In this document: in pieces, positions 60,326-64,000 of the stretch
Numbering within the stretch: the first letter of the stretch is position 1
How the letters are laid out: each line of letters starts with the position of its first letter
Assembly (NCBI GenBank): GCA_017624675.1
Contig: JAGAMO010000001.1
Coordinates: forward strand, 1 to 64,000
Reading direction: 5' to 3'
Source: Clostridia bacterium
GTDB lineage: Bacteria; Bacillota; Clostridia; Oscillospirales; Acutalibacteraceae
DNA: 64,000 bases
The notes under the pieces: model-generated
Databases searched by the model: none
What the model was told of the DNA's origin: nothing
Seen by the model: the letters and a program-made list of their open reading frames with translations, nothing else
Program-made: the position numbers and the translations under genes

Positions 60326-60341
60326 TGTCTCAAATGATACA
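60326..60341. promoter_or_regulatory. candidate operator of the Crp/Fnr-type regulator
   Basis: TGTCTCAAATGATACA is an imperfect dyad (TGTnTCAnnTGAnACA), the same overall form as Crp/Fnr-family sites. It lies 4 nt downstream of the -10 box, over the expected transcription start. Confidence 0.55.
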
Positions 60342-60344
60342 AAT

Positions 60345-60373
60345 ATTATAACCTATATTATGTTTTTTGTCAA
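60345..60373 (-). promoter_or_regulatory. sigma-A promoter of the crp-ABC operon
   Basis: On the minus strand: TTGACA, a 17-nt spacer, then TATAAT: full consensus. The -35 box is 5 bp from the terminator hairpin of the previous gene. Confidence 0.82.
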
Positions 60374-60377
60374 ATAA

Positions 60378-60402
60378 AAAATCAGCACTTTCGTGCTGAT
60401 TT
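60378..60402 (-). terminator. terminator after the membrane-protein gene at 60408
   Basis: On the minus strand: AAATCAGCAC-GAAA-GTGCTGATTTTTT. It separates the folD unit from the crp operon. Confidence 0.88.
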
Positions 60403-60407
60403 CGAGG

Positions 60408-61073
60408 TTATTTTTTATTTTTTTTAAATAAATCTTTAATTATTGTAAAGAGAATAATTAAAAATGCTGTTGCAAAAAGTGAAAAACCGATAATTACGGC
60501 AGTTTTAAGTCCATAAGGTATTTCTTTTAAGGTTATATTGTCCGATGCTTTCGATTTTACCGAAAATGTTGATTTAATATAATCTGTGCTTGTATCAACA
60601 TCGGTGTAGAAACTTAGAGTATAGAGCTTTTTGTCCTCAACGGTGAAAAACTGAGTTAAAATATACTCTTCGGTTTTTAAATCAATGCGGACATATTTTT
60701 GTTCGCCGTGCATAACAATTTTACCCTTAATATTTTCAAAACCTGTTATATCGGGCAATAGACTTCTAATGCTACTGTCAGACAAATTTGAAAGGTTAGA
60801 TACGGCTTTTGAAAAGTCATTTTCTAAGGCTGTTAATTGAATTTGTCTTGTGTTGTCCTCGTCAGTTGCCAAATATAAAATCCCTTGTGTTTCTATTTTT
60901 TTCTTCAAATCATCAAGGTCAGTGTTTAAAGCATCAGCAACCTCTTGCGGCTCTGCTGAATAAACCAAAAACTCACTGCTTGGGGTTATCTGGTCTATAC
61001 TTAGTGCATGAGCGTTTAGGGTTAGGAAGGATAGAATAATAAATGTTAATAAAAAATATCTGATTTTTTTCAT
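60408..61073 (-). CDS. secreted/membrane-anchored hypothetical protein
   Basis: A 221-residue protein not assigned to a family. Residues 1-24 look like a cleavable signal peptide (IRYFLLTFIILSFLTLNAHA). The extracytoplasmic part (25-185) is mixed alpha/beta with no cysteines. One C-terminal membrane helix (about 190-212, TAVIIGFSLFATAFLIILFTII) is followed by a lysine-rich cytoplasmic tail (KDLFKKNKK). This gives a type I membrane protein. It starts 2 bp after folD and is probably co-transcribed with it. A role at the cell envelope is the only reasonable inference. Confidence 0.8.
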   Translation of the reverse strand: MKKIRYFLLTFIILSFLTLNAHALSIDQITPSSEFLVYSAEPQEVADALNTDLDDLKKKIETQGILYLATDEDNTRQIQLTALENDFSKAVSNLSNLSDSSIRSLLPDITGFENIKGKIVMHGEQKYVRIDLKTEEYILTQFFTVEDKKLYTLSFYTDVDTSTDYIKSTFSVKSKASDNITLKEIPYGLKTAVIIGFSLFATAFLIILFTIIKDLFKKNKK

Positions 61074-61074
61074 G

Positions 61075-61926
61075 TTAAATTAATCCATTATGTTTTTTAG
61101 CGGCGGTTAATGTATTTTGCATAAGCATTGCAATAGTCATGGGTCCAACCCCGCCGGGAACGGGAGTGATGGCAGAGGATTTCTCTTTGACATTTTCAAA
61201 ATCAACATCGCCGCAAAGCTTACCGTCAAGACGGTTAATACCAACATCAATAACAACTGCGCCGTCTTTAACCATATCTGCTGTTACAAAGTTTGGTTTG
61301 CCTACAGCGGCTACTAAAATGTCAGCATTTCTGCAGATTTCTGCCAAGTTTTTAGTTCTAGAATGGCAGATGGTAACAGTTCCGTTTTTGTGGAGAAGAA
61401 GCATATTCATCGGCTTTCCAACAATGTTAGAACGACCGATTACAACGCAATTTTTACCCTCTACCTCAATGCCCTCGTATTTAAGCATTTCCATAACACC
61501 TGCAGGGGTGCAAGGCAAAAAGTAGTAGTCGCCAATCATAATTTTGCCCACATTTACGGGATGAAAAGCGTCAACATCCTTTTCGGGGTCAATGGAGTTT
61601 ATAATCAACTTCTCATCAAGGTGTTTTGGCAGAGGTAACTGACACAAAATACCGTTAATTTCGGGGTCGGCGTTTAATTTGGTAATTAAATTTAATAATT
61701 CATCTTCGGTTGTGCTTTCGGGCAAAGCGTATTCGCGAGAGAGAATTCCTAAAGCCTCACAAGCCTTTTTCTTGTTTGAAACATAAACCTTAGATGCGGG
61801 GTCTTCGCCGACAATAATTACTGCAAGACCCACTGTTATCCCTTTTGTTTTTAATTCGGCAACCTCGTTTTTTACTCTTTCTTTAACTGCGGCAGAAATT
61901 ACTTTTCCGTCTATTAGCTTATACAT
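61075..61926 (-). CDS. folD: bifunctional methylenetetrahydrofolate dehydrogenase/cyclohydrolase FolD
   Basis: Interconverts 5,10-methylene- and 10-formyl-tetrahydrofolate with NADP reduction, in one-carbon metabolism (283 aa). The catalytic Tyr48/Lys52 pair lies in VYVSNKKKACEALG. Signature regions QLPLPKHLDE and VIGRSNIVGKPM and the C-terminal TPVPGGVGPMT are complete. It overlaps lgt upstream by 8 bp. Confidence 0.96.
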   Translation of the reverse strand: MYKLIDGKVISAAVKERVKNEVAELKTKGITVGLAVIIVGEDPASKVYVSNKKKACEALGILSREYALPESTTEDELLNLITKLNADPEINGILCQLPLPKHLDEKLIINSIDPEKDVDAFHPVNVGKIMIGDYYFLPCTPAGVMEMLKYEGIEVEGKNCVVIGRSNIVGKPMNMLLLHKNGTVTICHSRTKNLAEICRNADILVAAVGKPNFVTADMVKDGAVVIDVGINRLDGKLCGDVDFENVKEKSSAITPVPGGVGPMTIAMLMQNTLTAAKKHNGLI

Positions 61927-62791
61927 TTTCTATATTCTCCTCTTGATTTTCTTTGAATAGGGAATTGTATTCACCTTTATTTGTTTTCTTTTGATTTCTG
62001 TAGAAAACGAAAAGCAGAATGGCGCTTGTTATACAAATTGTGAAAGATAAAAGAGATGATATCCTAATGCGCCCCCACATTAAACTGTCTGTTCTAATAA
62101 GCTCTAAAAATCCTCTTTCAAAACCGTACCAAACGCCGTAGGAAAGCAAAATCTGACCGCTGAATTTGCGATTTTTGCTTATCTTATGTAGAACAAACAC
62201 GCCTAAAAGACACCAGATTGATTCATATAAGAAGCAGGGGTGAACAAGACCCTCGGAGCCCATATAACTGATTGTTCTAGCGCTCTCCATACCCCACCAA
62301 CTGCTGCCAGTAAATGTACCGAAGGCTTCCTGGTTAACAAAGTTACCCCAACGGCCGATACCTTGTCCAATAAGAAAACCAATGGCGGTAATATCTAAAA
62401 CATCTAAAATTTTCAGTTTAAAGAGTTTGCAGAATAAACTGCCAAAACCTAAAGCACCGATAACTGCGCCGTAGATTGCAAGACCTGAAAATCCTGACGA
62501 GGTAAAACCGAAAAAGTCTGAAAAACTCTCTAGCTTTTCACCATCGAAAATTAAGTAATAAGTTCTGGCACAGAGAATTGCAATAGGTGCGGTTATAATA
62601 ACCGCATCAAGCAGTTTATCAAGATTAATGTTAAACCTCTTTGCATTTTTGTAGGCATATAAAAGAGCCATTGCAAAACCAAAAGCAATTATAATACCAT
62701 ACCAATAAATATCCCAGTGACCTTTGCCCAACGGAATTGTAAAGGCAATAGGGTTAAGGGTCAATTTAATTCCAAAAATTGTAACAATCAT
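61919..62791 (-). CDS. lgt: prolipoprotein diacylglyceryl transferase
   Basis: Membrane enzyme (290 aa) that transfers diacylglycerol from phosphatidylglycerol to the lipobox cysteine of prolipoproteins. About seven hydrophobic segments are present. The signature GRWGNFVNQEAFG starts at residue 146, with the conserved arginine at 147. Several lipobox proteins encoded in this window would be its substrates. It lies 13 bp after the M16 peptidase gene and overlaps folD. Confidence 0.95.
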   Translation of the reverse strand: MIVTIFGIKLTLNPIAFTIPLGKGHWDIYWYGIIIAFGFAMALLYAYKNAKRFNINLDKLLDAVIITAPIAILCARTYYLIFDGEKLESFSDFFGFTSSGFSGLAIYGAVIGALGFGSLFCKLFKLKILDVLDITAIGFLIGQGIGRWGNFVNQEAFGTFTGSSWWGMESARTISYMGSEGLVHPCFLYESIWCLLGVFVLHKISKNRKFSGQILLSYGVWYGFERGFLELIRTDSLMWGRIRISSLLSFTICITSAILLFVFYRNQKKTNKGEYNSLFKENQEENIENV

Positions 62792-62804
62792 TATTTCACC
62801 TGCA

Positions 62805-64000
62805 TTATTTAGGGTTTATAACCGATAAAACTGTGTTTTCGGTATCAAAGCATTTAAGCTTTCGGCTAACATCTTCAAGAGTTATACTTCTTAAATATTT
62901 AAGCTCGTCAAAAAGTGATGTGTCGTTCATAGCGCAGTCGGTAAGACTCATTGCAATGCTTTCAACATTATTAAACATCCTAATTGCAGAGCCGTACATA
63001 CTGGCTCTGATGGCGGAAAACAGTTTTTTATCAATACCGTCGCGTTTTAAACGACCGATTTCGTTTTTAATCTCTTTTGCAACAGCCTTGGGGTCAGAAG
63101 ACTCGCCCTCAAAAATCAAGGCGGAATATCCATCGCCGCAGAAATGCTCACTTTCAAACTCGTCATTTATAAGCCCTTTGTTGATAAGTTCTTTGTAAAG
63201 GGGAGAGGCATCGCCTGAGATGATATTCAATAGCATAGCTATTATAATTTTTTCTTTTACGGTAAGGGGTGTTTCGTCAACTTCCTGTTTAAATCCAAAG
63301 CAGAACATGGGCTGAGCCACCTCTAAGGACTGCTCGGTATAATTAGTTACAACCTCATAAGGTTCCTTTGGCTTAATGCGCATAATTTCGTGAGGCTTAG
63401 ATGGTTTAATACCTCTTTCTATTTGTTCTAAGCAAGTGTCAGCATCAACGTTACCGGCAATACAAATAAACATATTAGAGGGGTTATAAAAGGTATTATA
63501 ACAGTCAAATAAAAGCTTGTAATCAATTTTGGCAATAGATTCAACTGTACCCGCAATGTCAATTCTAACGGGGTGGTTGTGGTACATTGCCATTAGCATA
63601 TTAAACATAACCCTCCAAGCGGGGCTATCGTCATACATACGAATTTCCTGACCGATTATTCCTTGCTCTTTTTTGACAGTTGCCTCGGTAAAATAGGGAG
63701 ACTGAACAAAGGAAAGGAGAATGTCTAAGTTCTCATAAAATCTGTCCGAGCAAGAGAAAAGGTAACAAGTTTTATCAAATGAGGTAAAGGCGTTAGCATA
63801 AGCACCTGTTTTTGCAAACTTTGTAAAAGCGTCGCCGTCCTCACTCTCAAAAAGCTTATGCTCTAAAAAGTGGGCGATACCCTCGGGCACGGCGGTTTCT
63901 TTGCCGTTTACATTAAATATAGTGTCAATAGAGCCGTATTTTGTACCAAAAAGGGCGTAGGCAGATTTATATTGAGGCTTCTCAAGTATAAAAATTTTAA
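62805..64000 (-). CDS. M16 family zinc peptidase, YmfH-like (partial, 5' end outside window)
   Basis: Insulinase-type protein; about 398 residues are in the window and the open frame continues past the right edge. Codons upstream of the internal GTG at 63890 read KIFILEKPQYKSAYALFGTK and then YGSIDTIFNVNGKETAVPEG, so the N-terminus is not at 63890. The zinc motif HFLEH is followed by the second-ligand region in EQGIIGQEIRMYDD. This fits the YmfH type, usually paired with a YmfF-like partner outside the window. The substrate is unknown. Confidence 0.9.
   Translation of the reverse strand, partial: KIFILEKPQYKSAYALFGTKYGSIDTIFNVNGKETAVPEGIAHFLEHKLFESEDGDAFTKFAKTGAYANAFTSFDKTCYLFSCSDRFYENLDILLSFVQSPYFTEATVKKEQGIIGQEIRMYDDSPAWRVMFNMLMAMYHNHPVRIDIAGTVESIAKIDYKLLFDCYNTFYNPSNMFICIAGNVDADTCLEQIERGIKPSKPHEIMRIKPKEPYEVVTNYTEQSLEVAQPMFCFGFKQEVDETPLTVKEKIIIAMLLNIISGDASPLYKELINKGLINDEFESEHFCGDGYSALIFEGESSDPKAVAKEIKNEIGRLKRDGIDKKLFSAIRASMYGSAIRMFNNVESIAMSLTDCAMNDTSLFDELKYLRSITLEDVSRKLKCFDTENTVLSVINPK

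Noticed and set aside
1-64000. Prophage, insertion sequences, integrative elements, toxin-antitoxin or defence genes
   Set aside because: No integrase, transposase, capsid, restriction or toxin-like frame was found; nearly all sequence is accounted for by ordinary chromosomal genes.

Overview
The window is a dense, A+T-rich, protein-coding chromosome segment from a low-GC, anaerobic, spore-forming member of the Clostridia. It is most like a gut Oscillospiraceae/Ruminococcaceae-type genome, although the exact taxon cannot be read from the sequence. Support for this comes from spoIIID and yunB (sporulation), indolepyruvate:ferredoxin oxidoreductase, type III glutamine synthetase, AddAB, RNase J, group II ECF transport genes, a T-box leader and AGGAGG-type ribosome sites. 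No phage, integrase, transposase, CRISPR array or plasmid function was seen.

Layout. (1) 1-6.4 kb, minus strand: housekeeping run rnj > rplI > dnaB > tilS > hpt > ftsH (ftsH cut by the left edge). (2) 6.6-7.4 kb: a small orphan gene, then a tRNA-Leu(CAG) locus whose leader and tRNA 5' end are duplicated around a structured 92-nt insert. (3) 7.4-11.3 kb, minus: a MarR regulator and a heterodimeric ABC exporter, with palindromes over the promoter start. (4) 11.4-18.9 kb, plus: spoIIID with a sigma-E-like promoter, then a T-box leader ahead of an HTH-cupin-acyl-CoA-synthetase fusion, iorA, iorB, a phenylacetate-CoA-ligase-type enzyme, a double-ACT protein and luxS. This is the most unusual region. 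(5) 18.9-19.1 kb: seven palindromic units in 168 bp. (6) 19.1-31.1 kb: SLC13/ArsB-like permease, addB-addA, a DegV protein, a CDP-alcohol phosphatidyltransferase, malQ (minus) and a NagD-like phosphatase. (7) 31.2-35.0 kb, minus: polyamine transporter potA-potB-potCD with permease and binding protein fused. (8) 35.3-45.9 kb, plus: ruvCAB, a class I methyltransferase, ecfA1-ecfA2-ecfT, truA, a DUF5711-like protein, CvpA and a ClpE-like chaperone. (9) 45.9-53.9 kb: a degenerate LCP-like protein, an orphan oligopeptide-binding lipoprotein (minus), yunB, ligA, an FMN riboswitch with ribU, and glnN. (10) 53.9-64 kb: RNase P RNA (minus), a duplicated P-loop protein (plus), then minus-strand operons: a Crp/Fnr regulator with a NitT/TauT-type ABC importer, sfsA, a low-molecular-weight phosphatase and Mrp; and a M16 peptidase (cut by the right edge), lgt, folD and a membrane protein.

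How the parts may work together. The T-box/IOR block looks like a 2-oxoacid/acyl-CoA interconversion module: two CoA ligases, a ferredoxin-dependent 2-oxoacid oxidoreductase and an amino-acid-sensing ACT protein, placed under amino-acyl-tRNA control. The ECF energising module and RibU (11 kb apart) would together import riboflavin under FMN control. Start codons were revised from the longest frame where ribosome sites, promoters or overlaps showed it (hypothetical at 6622, paaK, addB, potA, ruvC, ruvA, ligA, the duplicated P-loop protein, mrp, the NitT/TauT permease and crp). All family calls come from motifs read by eye; no database search was run.
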